DNA of 64,000 nt from Lingula anatina (Eukaryota > Brachiopoda > Lingulata > Lingulida > Lingulidae), in contig NW_019775069.1 of assembly GCF_001039355.2 (NCBI RefSeq), positions 560,904 through 624,903 of the forward strand, written 5' to 3'. The notes under the pieces are model-generated. The model saw nothing but the letters and a program-made list of their open reading frames with translations. It searched no databases and had not been told where the DNA came from. Position 1 is the first letter of the stretch. Each line of letters begins with the position of its first letter. The translations under genes were made by a program, and so were the position numbers. Shown here in pieces: positions 1 through 11,761 of this stretch.

Positions 1-331
1 CACCTAAAAGTCTGCTAGCAAATTAACATTGGAAACTACTGTACAAGTTCTTACCTCTTAATTAACTCAGATTCTTTCAAAGCTACACATTTTAAGAAGG
101 ACATTATAAAGAAAAGAATATTTGATAGTTTAACATATTTGATACATCTAAAGCAAAACAGTGGAATTTTAAAGAGGAAGACATTATCAATAAAAAATTA
201 TATTTAAGCACTATCTAAAGCAACATTTATCTCTAAAGAGATATTTAAAAGACAAAACATTGATAGGATGCTGCGGTTTACTATAATGTTCACTGCTATT
301 GGAAGTTCGAATTTCGACCGTGATTTGAAAC
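1..331 (-). repeat. Duplicated 3' flank of an S8 protease gene
   Basis: This stretch is nearly identical, with a few substitutions and small indels, to 8530-8851, the 3' flank of the complete protease gene ending at 8852. It precedes the same stop codon context in both places. The match therefore looks like part of a recent local duplication of the protease 3' end rather than a mobile repeat. A weaker resemblance is visible in the 3' flank of the other paralog (about 1890-2048), so part of it may be conserved 3' UTR. Confidence 0.75.
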
Positions 332-447
332 TTAGCTAGAAACGAGACAGGTGGTGTAAAGCATAACATTGTTGTTGTTGGTTGACGGGAGACCCCTCAC
401 TGTACCTTTCTCTGCAAACTTGTTGATGTAATAGTTGACGTCGTCAA
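332..447 (-). pseudogene. Truncated 3' end of a third proteinase K-like (S8) gene
   Basis: The minus strand encodes the last 37 or so residues of an S8 protease, ending FAEKGTVRGLPSTNNNN...TTCLVSS and a TAA stop at 332-334. It aligns codon by codon with the C-terminus of the gene at 8852-14373. Homology stops abruptly at about 447, inside the VDDVN motif. No catalytic His or Ser segment follows before the assembly gap at 600. It is either a truncated pseudogene or a gene interrupted by the gap and a misjoin. The missing 5' exons are not seen between 943 and 2048. Confidence 0.75.
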
Positions 448-2048
448 AGGGCTAAAGGGCTTCTTTTTTTGTATTTTACAGTGCGAACGGTGTCATTTGA
501 TACGCTTTAGAACTGTTATTCAGCTAGTCGAATTTCTAATTTCCATTAGTGTGATTTTTTTACAGGGTCAGGATCCCCCTGACTCTCACCTCCCCCCCCN
601 NNNNNNNNNNNNNNNNNNNNNNNNNNNNNNNNNNNNNNNNNNNNNNNNNNNNNNNNNNNNNNNNNNNNNNNNNNNNNNNNNNNNNNNNNNNNNNNNNNNN
701 NNNNNNNNNNNNNNNNNNNNNNNNNNNNNNNNNNNNNNNNNNNNNNNNNNNNNNNNNNNNNNNNNNNNNNNNNNNNNNNNNNNNNNNNNNNNNNNNNNNN
801 NNNNNNNNNNNNNNNNNNNNNNNNNNNNNNNNNNNNNNNNNNNNNNNNNNNNNNNNNNNNNNNNNNNNNNNNNNNNNNNNNNNNNNNNNNNNNNNNNNNN
901 NNNNNNNNNNNNNNNNNNNNNNNNNNNNNNNNNNNNNNNNNNNCCCCCCCCCCCCCCCCCCAATACGCCACTGAATTCATCACCGGTCAGCCAGAGAAAA
1001 TAAACAAAAAGCCGATAGTTTGGCCGAAAAAATTGGGGTGTCATCTAAGTCAATTACCTGCATCTTAATTTAAACAAAGCATATTTTAATTTAAGTCCAA
1101 AGCAGTTTACCAGTGACAAATTCAGTTTTGATACAGAAGACTGTAAACATGCTAAGATTTGCGTGCTCATTTGAATTTATTAGTATTTGAATTAAAATAC
1201 AGAAATAAGAAGGCATCCCGCCTGCAATATAAAACTCCATTTCCTACAACTTTTGAGTACCCCTTTAACGCCAGAGCTGTCCTTGTAAAGTACATTAATT
1301 CACACAAGCTGCTGTAATTATAAGTTGTTGGTATTTGAGTATAATAGATGACATGTAAGAGCTATTACAACATTTATATCACCAGGCTAATAGTAAAACA
1401 TTGGTGTCAAAATTTTAACACCCCTGCATTTTAAAGATTGCAGGATGTCACAAATAAGCTGCAATTTTTCTTGCCGCTGAGATATATGGGTTAGACGATA
1501 GTCCACTTAAATATATCTTTAAGTCCAAGAGTAACTTTGTCATTTGATTCTCAACTTTGATTTTTTTCTGCCAATTTTATCTTAAATTAAAGGTCTTAGC
1601 TTCTTGCCTGATGCATTCATTTAATGTATCTTCAAAACATCTAATTTTTCTTGAAACACAGCTCTAAGTTCATCGTGTGGCGTAATATTGGGATTTGGGG
1701 GCAAAAAATATTTTCGATTTCAAGATTTTCTTAGGGTCCTGAACAGCTATAAACGTGTTTTTAATGGTAGTATAACACCTGAACAAAGTAATGCAAATGG
1801 GTTCGGGTATTTTTCTTTAAAGACTTACCGTTTGATTTCATCTATAAAAACGTGATTTTTAGCCCTATTTGAGTATAGTCCCACCTTAACTAATAAATTT
1901 TAACTTAACATATATTCAAGCCAAAGCATCTTTTCGGGAAGATCTTGCAAAAGCAAAGCACCTTTCCTAAAAGTTTTTTAAAGAGTTTTGATAGGCTGTT
2001 GTAGTTCACTGGTATGTTTGAACAGTTCAGTTCAGGACGACTTTAAGT
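448..2048. other. Non-coding stretch with a 344-base assembly gap
   Basis: No coding exon could be recognised here. The gap (N at 600-943) is flanked on both sides by runs of C, which suggests a sequencing or joining problem rather than a natural boundary. Open frames crossing the gap consist of N and proline or glycine codons from the C runs. The rest is AT-rich and holds no RNA gene or repeat family I recognise. About 1890-2048 weakly resembles the 3' flank of the neighbouring protease genes. Confidence 0.6.
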
Positions 2049-2831
2049 TTAGGAAGTCAGGCAGGTGGTCTGAAGCATAACATTGTTGTTGTCCTCAGAC
2101 GGGAGTCCCTTCACTGTGCCCTTCTCTGCAAATCTGTTGATTAAAAAGTTGACGTCGTCAACAACGTTTACAGATGGTTGGCTGTAGAACCCAGCATCGC
2201 GCAAAACCTGCAACAAGCCCGCGACTGCACCGGCGACGTGAGGGGACGCCGTAGACGTCCCCCTGAAGGATATATAACCGTTGTTGTTTGCGTAGTCGGC
2301 GCCCCTGATGCTCTTCCCTGGAGCGTAAATATCGACGCACGATCCGATGTTACTGAAAGAAGCCAAGTAATCATCTCTCTGGGTGGCACCAACAGTGAGG
2401 GCTCCTTGTACGCTTGCAGGGGATTTATTACACGCATCACCTTTGTCGTCAATTCCAGCGCTGACTACCACCGGGATGCCTGCATCCAATACAGCGTACA
2501 CTCCGTCATTGTAAGTAGAGGAGTACGGACCACTGAGTGATATATTAATGACTGACAGACGCTTGTTTTGTTGAACCCGTGACTTTATCCAGTTCAGTCC
2601 TTCCAGGATGTCCGAAGTTGAACATCCCGTCGTGCCGCATACTTTGACGGGGATGAGGGTGACATCCTTGGCTGTTCCACAGAGGACGCCTCCTAAGATA
2701 CTGGCCACATGGGTACCATGACCTTGGGAGTCCTCACTATCAGAAAAACGACTTGCGTGCCAACCTGGAATAAGAACACAGGTCTTGAGAATTGTGATGA
2801 GAATTGTCCTCCTTCTGATTTTTGTTTTATG

Positions 2832-2871
<40 letters not shown>

Positions 2872-2898
2872 AAGCACACAAACACACCCACACCCGCG

Positions 2899-2932
<34 letters not shown>

Positions 2933-3280
2933 AATCTGCTCCCTCTCTCTCTCTCTCTCTCTTCTGTCATGTCAGTTTAATGCAACTAACCTGGCAAAAC
3001 TCTTCCTTCGAAGTCACTGTGATCAGGATTTATTCCCGTGTCAATGACGTATGCGTCAATGCCAGCGCCGAATGCCCAACTTTTGAAACGGTCATCATCC
3101 GGGTAGTAGTCTATTCTGTCTAAATTCTGTTTTATAAACACGAAATTCATATCAAAATATATCTTTATTCTTGGCGTTGGCATTGGCGTTGTTGCTTAAA
3201 TAATAACATGGGAAAATTATTTGACTCAGAAGAGCGACTGTATGCAGTAGTGCACTCACACAGGGCAACTATGAATCATT

Positions 3281-3321
<41 letters not shown>

Positions 3322-4590
3322 AGAATCTCAAGAAGTACGCATGCATACATATACACATGCAATGATATTAACCCATGATGCTGCAGCCGGGAAATACCGT
3401 GTACAATGACTCAGATCTACCGACATTTCTTTAGCTTGTTCGATTTCTTCAATATCGCTGGTAAGTTGGCGAAGCAGTTGAAGGTCACTAGAAAAAATTG
3501 AAATACTTCAGTAAGATGATAACTAAATCAGATATATCAAAACAAAACATGCATATTTGAAATAAATGTATCTGAAATTTCTTCCCAAACGTACGTATCA
3601 AATAAAGTTGAACTATGATATCTGAAAAATCGTATACTGGATAAAAAGATAAAAAAATACCATTAATATTGTAAGAAATATAAGAAGAATAAAAAAACAA
3701 ATATCAAATAATGAATATCATACCAAATCAAACGGTGGCTTAGTCTGAACCAATGCATTTCATCGAGTTGACAAAATTCATACCTATCATTTATATCCCT
3801 AAGAATGACGAAGCTGCTTTTTCGATTGAACTTCACGCTTTGTTGGGAACCTCTTCCTTTCAGGATGCGACGGACTGTAAATGGAATATAATTGAAACCG
3901 TACATTCTAGGTGTAACACAGGTATAGGTAGAATATTTTGATTACGAAATTAGATATTTTATAACCGATTCTCGGTATACAAAAACGACATGGCACTAAT
4001 AAGTATGGCTTACTGCACCTTATAGCAGACACATGTTATTTACCACTAAGCATCAGTACGGAAATAAAACTGAATTGTACGGAATTGAATAGAATTTTGC
4101 AACAATTTCAAGTGGTGAACCTACTTCTTCCGTACTTGCCACCAGGCAGAAGACGGGCGATGTATTCATTGGGAACAGCCGTACCATCCGTGGGGGTGAT
4201 AAGAGGCACTAAAAAAAGAAATGCAAATTGATAACAACTTTTGATAAATAGAAGTTATAAATATCATCGATTTGCCAAATGGACTCTATTTGAGTCATTT
4301 AAGAAACAAGAAGTAAAGGGAATCTACGCACGCTTCATATTTCTATTTAAATAAAACTTCAATTACGTACCTAGACCTTTCTCCTCGGAGATGTCTATCA
4401 GTCCTTTTGCCTTCATCATCTTTTTCATTTCTGCGGGGTTTTCCCTTTTCATGTTCTTTAGTCTTCGGTTCTTGGGAATGTTTTCCTTCTTCAACTTCAG
4501 TACTGGCGGTGTCTCTTCAGTTTCACTGGCATGTACCTTCTCTAACGCGAGAAGCATGAAAAGCGCGGAGGCAAAAAGCAAAAATTTCAT
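2049..4590 (-). CDS. Secreted proteinase K-like S8 serine protease, catalytically altered paralog
   Basis: Six predicted exons: 4371-4590, 4125-4208, 3784-3874, 3373-3487, 2991-3126 and 2049-2764, summing to 1362 nt (453 aa). The start MKFLLFASALF begins a clear signal peptide, so I prefer it over an in-frame upstream ATG. An inhibitor I9-like propeptide (exons 1-4) is followed by the mature domain at SW|NLDRID. Asp199 (YVIDTGI), His231 (GHGTH) and Ser386 (GTSTAS) of the triad are present. The oxyanion-hole Asn is Ile320 (SAGI instead of AAGN), the substrate-binding SLGGG strand reads SLSGP, and the Met after the catalytic Ser is Thr. The paralog at 8852-14373 is canonical at all three sites and has identical intron phases. 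In subtilisin, loss of this Asn lowers turnover by orders of magnitude, so this is a probable pseudoprotease or a protease with altered activity. The frame is intact. Secretion is inferred from the signal peptide; tissue role unknown. Confidence 0.88.
2831..2965. repeat. Compound CT/AC microsatellite in protease intron 5
   Basis: (CT)n, then (AC)n, then (CT)n on the plus strand, lying between exon 5 and exon 6 of the protease gene. A further (AC)n tract sits at about 3281-3320 in intron 4. The tracts open spurious frames rich in Val-Cys and Arg-Glu that should not be read as protein. Confidence 0.95.
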
Positions 4591-4686
4591 GATTGTGGTT
4601 CTTCCACCAAATTGGTCGTTTAACAATTGTCGGCTGTGCAGAATGTTATCTACCTCACAAATTACGAACCGTTGGTCACTTCTTTT

Positions 4687-4781
4687 AACAAAGCAAACCC
4701 GAGATACGACCGAGTCCGTTAGTGCCAAAGCTTTGGAAACTGTGACTTAAATACATTTCTCAAATGTTACCTTGTTAAATT
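4687..4781 (-). promoter_or_regulatory. Conserved promoter module of S8 gene 1
   Basis: Read in gene orientation, this 95-base block holds an AACAAGGTAAC element, an ATTTAAGTCAC element and a CGGGTTTG element in fixed order. The same order and spacing occur upstream of the second protease gene (14466-14562) and in an orphan copy at 15452-15540. A CACAGC(C/T)GACAA element in the 5' leader is also shared. Conservation across otherwise divergent upstream DNA suggests promoter function. The transcription start is not determined. Confidence 0.6.
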
Positions 4782-7700
4782 AAACAGGACGGAACGTGTG
4801 GTTATAGTACATTTAATAGTGTAAAGCAGGGCATTAAACTCGGAAGTTTCTGTTACAGCTGTTCACAGTGTTAAATATATTAACAGGCAAAGAAGATTTT
4901 GGTATCAAAATAAAATCCATCAAGTACATTCCCAATAATAATTATAATTATAGTAATAATAATAATAATAATTGATCCTTATAAAGGGTCTAACCTTATC
5001 ACAAGGCCTTCTTCTGGTGCATTGAGATTATTCCCTTTCGAATTGTATGATCTACATGCAGTATAGTATATTTTAGTTACATCTTTATCTTAGTTCAAAA
5101 CAACAGGAAGAATTAAACCAATAACTTGGAAAAAATTTTTTTGATGATTGTGGTAAAAGTGTTGTGCACGGACCGGTATATAAGACCCCATTCCCATACA
5201 TTTTAGATCGATTTATCCCTGTGGGGAATCTCACTAGATTACTGTCAGCTTAGCCGGCTTTTAAGCGTCTGTCCCGCTTACTAAAAGCTGTAAGGGGGTA
5301 AATAACTATGGTGTGCGCTCGGCTGACTGATATTTAGCGTGAACCCCCAGGGAGTTAGGTCGATCTAAATCTAAATCTCTGGATCGACCTAAATCTCTGT
5401 GAATGCACCCTAAAATCCACTCGCTGGGGCAAGGGAATTTTTGTGGGTTTTATGTACAATCTGTGACACATGTATTACACAACGCAAATTTATTTGAACT
5501 TGTCCGATTGATGATGAATTTGGTTCTTACTTGAAAAATTTGATTTAAAAAACAGCTGTTGTTTACTCAGGATAATTCTGTGGTAGATCGGGTAAGTAAT
5601 GTGACTTTCTATCGAAATCATTAGCTACTTCATTATTTCTTACTACATTCTGCTATGGTGCTGATAGAAGACAGTTATTAATCTAACCTACGTGTTCTTT
5701 TCATATAGAATCTTAATTAGTTTTCAATTTAATTGTATTTAGTGTGTAGATGTGTGTTTGTGTATGTTATTGGGTGCGTGTTGTGTGTGCTTGTATATGT
5801 CTGTGTAAGCTAGAACTCTTATCTTGGTTTGGTTCTTAACTGTTTCATCATATTCGTTGTTATGGTACTTAGGGACAAATGGCAACCAATTGAAATTCGA
5901 GACTTCCACAAACACTTGTACAGCCCAATTATTGAAAGTCGCATAGACAGGAAGTTAGACAGCGTCACACACAGAATGGACATGGAGCCAAGACCTACGC
6001 CCGGTAGCCAAATAACAGAATGCAAACTTCCCAAACTTGAGCAGAGTTAGTGTATTTATTTGTATCTTGCACTGAAAAGCCATTCACTGTTGCCAACGGC
6101 CACTTTCCCTGAGTATCTTTCGAACATAGAAAAAAAGGCTGATGCAACAAACACGAAGAACTTAAATAAATATGAAAAATTAGAATTTAAGTTATGCAAC
6201 TGCTATTGCACTGATTCAATATTATCCACCATTGAACAACTCATTGCATGCCCGCATTTTATAAGTAAATACGACAAATGAGGATTTAAGGTATAATTTT
6301 GTAACTTCTATTGCAATGATTTACTTTCATCCACCATTGAACCACTTATTACTTTGTTGCATTTTCACCTGAATAACCAGATGCAACTACCATCTGGTTA
6401 AAGCTACCGCTATTTTAAGCAATGACAGTTCGTAATTCCATTCCTTGCAAATCTTGGAATATCTCGCGGCACTTGTTGTACTAGCAAACCAATGATTAAC
6501 ACTGGAAATGACGCTTTCGCGTGTTAAAACGAGTTCTAGGTCATCTTCACTCGGATCCATAGTTCGTTGCGGACCAGCTTGTCAACGAGGGCATGTTTTG
6601 CACTGTATCCCAATGAGGCTTTAGCGTTGCCCCCATTAACGCATGCGCAGACAGGGAACTAGGTCTTTTTTCCTTTCCGGGTCACGTCAGTCATGCGCAT
6701 ATTTTGGGTTACATTTACATACCTGTTTTAGAACCATACAACCAGATTACGCAGGCGAGTTTATTGATTTAGAGGGTACAGCTTGCTTTAAACGACCAAA
6801 GGCCTTTACTGATACAAGCAGCGAAATTTCGACTGCACCTCAAGTAAAGAAATGTTGTACATTTAATACATATTTCGAGAAACTCTCAAGAGGACATGTG
6901 GTCACAACAAAAACAATGTCAAGAAATCATCAGAATGTCTCAGGTACAAGAATAACACAAGGACATTTCATTTCACCAAATATCAAATATGTCCTTCTTC
7001 ACAAAAAGAAAACAAAAAAGATTTAATTGATTTATCTTCCCTCCTAATTGATAAATTGTTAAGTAAAATCGTTTATGTACTTGAACTAACGCCGAACGAG
7101 TAAGTCATTTTATAATCGTAATAATTAATTGTTACTAAACAACAAAGTCATTTTTAATCGCAACGTTTAACTGTTACTAGTAAACAACAGCTCACGGACT
7201 TGTAAAATACAAAGACGTTAAAAAGAGAAATTGAAGTGCAGTCTAGATTTGCCCTTAGTTTCATGATTCTCTCACCAGTGAGCAATGCATTTCTCTTGTA
7301 GAAAAAATAAAATGTTCTAAATTAAAAAGATTGATTTTACATCAGCACATTTATCACTGCGACAAGGTCAATTGTCACTCTTTTAAGAGCTTTGTGACAT
7401 TTACTTATATTGTTTTATATCAAAAACATCATTGGAGCAATATGCACCGTAAAACGTACTTTGGCGTCGATGGCATTAAGTTCTAAATCTCCATCTAAGC
7501 AAATTCTTCAATACACTCTCTTTTCTTTTCTACGCTTATATAACGAGTACTTTCTGCATTCTTTGATAATTATAAGAACGTGTGCTTTACAGTACGACTC
7601 AAATTTAGTTGACATGCCAAGGGAAAACAGTTTTAATCACTCGATTAGCCATATTACTCCTGTTTTTCTCTGCCCTTCTTAAATATGGACCAGAAAGTAA

Positions 7701-8529
7701 GCAGAAAATAAAAGTTCATATATCATTTTTCGGGTAATATGCAACGGTGTAGTTTGGTGTTTCTCTAAGTCATGCAATTTGAAACAAAATAGTTCCCTTT
7801 GATCTTCTTTTATGGCAAATATTCGTCTTCAAATGCATTTCAAATAATTGTAGTTATTTAATGAACGTGTGGTCGAAAGAAATGTCATCTAGCTTTCTGC
7901 AATATCTGCACCTTTTTGTGATTTTAAATTTCGATGTTTCACAACAAACTTGTATGTATTTAACAAATTGTTTATATCATTATCATTTAATGACTTCCAA
8001 TTGCCAAACATAATTCAATGTCGTTATAAAGAAAAAAAAAAGTTAAACACACAGCCCTTTGCGTGCATTCTTTAATTTATTAGCGTTTGAATAACAAGAC
8101 AGAGAGAAAATGGTGTGCTATATTAAACTCACATTTAATTTCACAAGTGGGAAATCGCTTTTGATAGATAGAAGCTCTTCAATCTTGTAGTTATTCCCGT
8201 GATGATAGATTAATCCAAACAGACCGCTGTGCTAAAAGGTTGTGGATATTCGTGAATAATAGATGACAGGCAAAAGTTTTAGCACCATCGATATCAACCC
8301 GCACCCTTTGAATACCTGATTTCAAACTTAAGCATCTAGTTATAAATATTGTAGACTGCCACAAATTTGCTGTATTATTCATGATGCAGTGGAATATCTT
8401 GTGAAGACAATAGTTCACTGAAACTACATCTGAAAGTATAAACATATCCCTGTCGTCTCGTTCCATACGCTCTAAGCAGTTGGAAGGCCGTTTGATACAA
8501 TCAGTACAGAAAGAACTGTTTCCACCTAA
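4782..8529. other. Intergenic region without a recognised gene
   Basis: No exon of a known family was identified on either strand. A plus-strand open frame of 127 codons (6643-7026) and another of 73 codons (6060-6281) have no motif, no signal peptide and no convincing splice context. A short segment at about 7188-7212 (gacttgtaaaatac and neighbours) recurs at 24541 and 28946, so a dispersed repeat fragment is probably present. A diverged tandem repeat lies at about 6185-6355. Confidence 0.55.
6185..6355. repeat. Diverged tandem duplication, about 100-bp unit
   Basis: Two adjacent units share the order aatttaag, a ctattgca(c/a)tgat block and ATCCACCATTGAAC followed by a CATTTT box. The copies differ by many substitutions and small indels, so the duplication is old. 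It has no evident coding role. Confidence 0.6.
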
Positions 8530-8851
8530 AATTCTGCTAGAAAATAAATATTGGAAGCTACTGTACAAGTTCTTATCTCTTAATTAACTCAGATTAATCC
8601 GAACTACACATTTTTGAAGGACATTATAAAGAAAAGAATATTTGATAGTTTAACATATTTGATACATCTAAAGCAAAACAGTGGAATTTTAAAAAGGAAG
8701 ACATTATCAATGAAAAATTATATTCAAACACTATCTAAAGCAAAATTTATCTCTAAAGAGATATTTAAAGGACAAAACTTTGATAGGTTGCTGCGGTTTA
8801 CTATCATGTTCACTGCTATTGGAAGTTCGAATTTCGACCGTGATTTGAAAC
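8530..8851 (-). repeat. 3' flank of S8 gene 2, duplicated at 1-331
   Basis: Partner of the duplication at 1-331. It begins just downstream of the protease stop codon (TAA at 8852-8854) in transcript orientation and probably includes the 3' UTR. Most of it is AT-rich. No polyadenylation site was assigned with confidence. Confidence 0.7.
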
Positions 8852-11704
8852 TTAGCTAGAAACGAGACAGGTGGTGAAAAGCATAGCATTGTTGTTGTTG
8901 GTTGACGGGAGCCCCTTCACTGCGTCCTTCTCTGCAAACTTGACGATGTAATAGTTGACGTCGTCAACAACGCTTACCGACGGTTCGCTGACGTACCCAG
9001 CGTCGCGTAAAACCTGCAACATTCCCGCGGCTGCACCGGCGACGAGAGGGGACGCCATTGACGTCCCGCTTAAGGACTTATAACCGTTGTTGTTTGCATA
9101 GTTGGCGGCCATGATGTTCTTCCCTGGGGCGTAAATATCGACGCACGATCCGATGTTACTAAATGAAGCCAAATTATCATCTATCTGGGTGGCGCCAACT
9201 GTAAGCGCTCCGCTTACGCTTGCTGGGGAGAAATGACACGCATCGGCCTTGCCGCTATTTCCAGCGGCAACTACCACCGGGATGCCTGCGTCCAGTACCG
9301 CGTGCACGGCGTCATTTATGGAGGAGGAGTACCCACCACCCAGGGACATATTAACGACTGACAGACGCTTGTTTCGTTGAACCTGTGTCTTTATCCAGTT
9401 TAGACCTTCCAGTATGCCCGAATTTGGACATGAATAGTGGCATACTTTGACGGAGATGAGGTTAACCTTCTTGGCTGCTCCATAGGTGGCGCCTCCTAAG
9501 GTACTGGCCACATGGGTACCATGACCATTGGAGTCTCTACCGTTAGAAAAAGAACTTGCGTGCCACCCTGGAAATAAAACGCAAAGCTTTGAAGCGAATA
9601 CCATTACTTCTGATTGTCTTGTGCTTATAGTCTCTCTCTTCTCTCTCTCTCTCTGATATAATTTTTATTAAATATCACTAACCTAATGTCACTCTTCCTT
9701 TGAGGTCACTGTGATCAGGATTAATTCCACTGTCCATGACGTATGCGTCTATGCCAGTGCCGTCTGCCCATGTGACGAAATGGTCATCATTCGGAGAGTA
9801 GTCTATTCTGTCTAAATTCTACATAAAAAAGAACTGAATATATATCATATAATAATAATAATAATAATCTTTATTGAAATATTGCAACCTGAAGGTTGAA
9901 GTTATATATATATATACATACTACTGGGAAGATCTGATTTCAGAATTTAATTTGAAAAATATCAACTTTACCTTTTCACAGACTTTGCTACTTTGTTGAC
10001 AGAGTGGAAAGCAAAAGCTTTGGGGTTTCTCTGTTGAGGTGTCAGCTCCTGTTCATGTTTGTTTTTGGCTTTCTTTTTATCTGCTTTAGGACCACTGTGA
10101 CGAAGTCGATGTGGTTTCCTTGAATCTTCATCCATATTGTCCTGGAAATAACTAAACATTGAAAGAGTTTATAGGAATCTCCTACTGATCTAATGCATTC
10201 TTGGAGCAAGCAATAGTATAAAGTATTACTCAGAGGTTACAGTAACTGTTTAATAATGCCACTACACTGCTCGATCACTGATACTATTAGCACTGTACAT
10301 ACAGTCTGTAGTACCCTGTACATACTGCCAGTAGTGCTAGTGCAGTGGTAGCCAATTGGCATTCAACGTGCTTGTAGTGCGGAACATCAGACAGTACTGT
10401 AAAACCAGTAGTACTCACCTTTGTAAATAAATATCGTATTCCTTTGAAGAATGAGATTTACACATACATTTATGACATATCTATGAACAACCCAGCACTA
10501 AAATAAACTACACGCGACTACTAACACATGGCTTGCTCTTCCACATTTTGGGTTTAACTAAAATATGGAAGATTTGTACAACAAAAACAAAACACAAATT
10601 TAATTAATATGTTAATATTAAATGTTAAACGAATAAGAAAATAACTGTAAAGATTTTACTTTAAAGAAAGGTCTGTGGTTTTAATTCAAAACTTTGAGAA
10701 ATTATTTTTGGATTGAACGTTATTCTAATTCGTTCCAGCATAATTCAAGTTTTATTCAACATCCGGTTCTCTTTTTTCGGTCTTTTCCGGTGCATTCTCT
10801 ACTGTCCTAAGGTCTGTTGGTGGAACACTTTAAATCTAGTATCATCCTGTCCCTCATGAAGCTGGATTTAGGCATCTTGCATTATTTTGTGAAATATATA
10901 TAATTATCCTTTCAAAACGTATCATTTGCACTCCACACACGCTGCAACTTTTCTTGTTATTTATGTTTAGAAGAGACGTTGTAACTAGGAATCTGACTGT
11001 GCGCGCGTAGACTATGTAGTTAATGTAAAGTCCCTACTAATAAATAGATCAGGTGGATTAGAATATAACTAGCATTCGCTGACTATTCAGTCTTTTGGTA
11101 GGTCTTGTATCCCTTTTCGTCTGAATGCAGTTATAATATATAGTTGCTATAGACCGTGGCGTGCAAGAAGCTACTTATATCTACTAGTACTGAAATTTTC
11201 AAGTCTCCAAAAACGTCATTAAGATATCGAATCATGTGAAGTCTGTGTTTGATAAAATGTCTAGCTGGAATATTTAACACCAATCGGACTAGCTTTAAGT
11301 GACATTAGCGAGTTTGATTTTTGGTAATTTGACAACATATAATTTATTTAAGTTTTTTTTTTTNNNNNNNNNTATATATATATATATATATATATGTAGA
11401 CCTTCTAAAAATAAATACTGGAACCGGGACCCTTACATGCACTAATTCATCAGTCATTAATGAAGTAACAATAATTATTCAAGAAGAAATATCTGCACAA
11501 GTACACCGTTAAACCTCTTTTTGTAAAACGTATGCATAAAAACACAAATAATCTATAATAGCAAGGTAGACGGTTAGGACGAAGAGAAAGAGGTGCTCGC
11601 CCCTTTATGTATGCTTTCGCCAATGTTCGCCTCCACCAGGGAGCCAAAGTCAATAACCGAATGTACAAATCTTAATGGTATATAATACAAACAATAGGAC
11701 TATA

Positions 11705-11761
<57 letters not shown>

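Noticed and set aside
497-1044. Open frames of 145-168 codons crossing the first N gap
   Set aside because: They are made of N and poly-C or poly-G codons at the gap edges.
4591-4728. Upstream in-frame ATG extending the first protease by 46 codons
   Set aside because: The extension falls in the conserved leader and promoter region, and the ATG at 4590 gives a standard signal peptide.
6643-7026. 127-codon plus-strand frame as a gene
   Set aside because: No motif, signal peptide, splice context or composition bias supports it; AT-rich DNA yields such frames by chance.
8191-8568. 125-codon minus-strand frame downstream of the intact protease
   Set aside because: It lies in the 3' flank, lacks a recognisable domain and is not maintained in the duplicated flank at 1-331.
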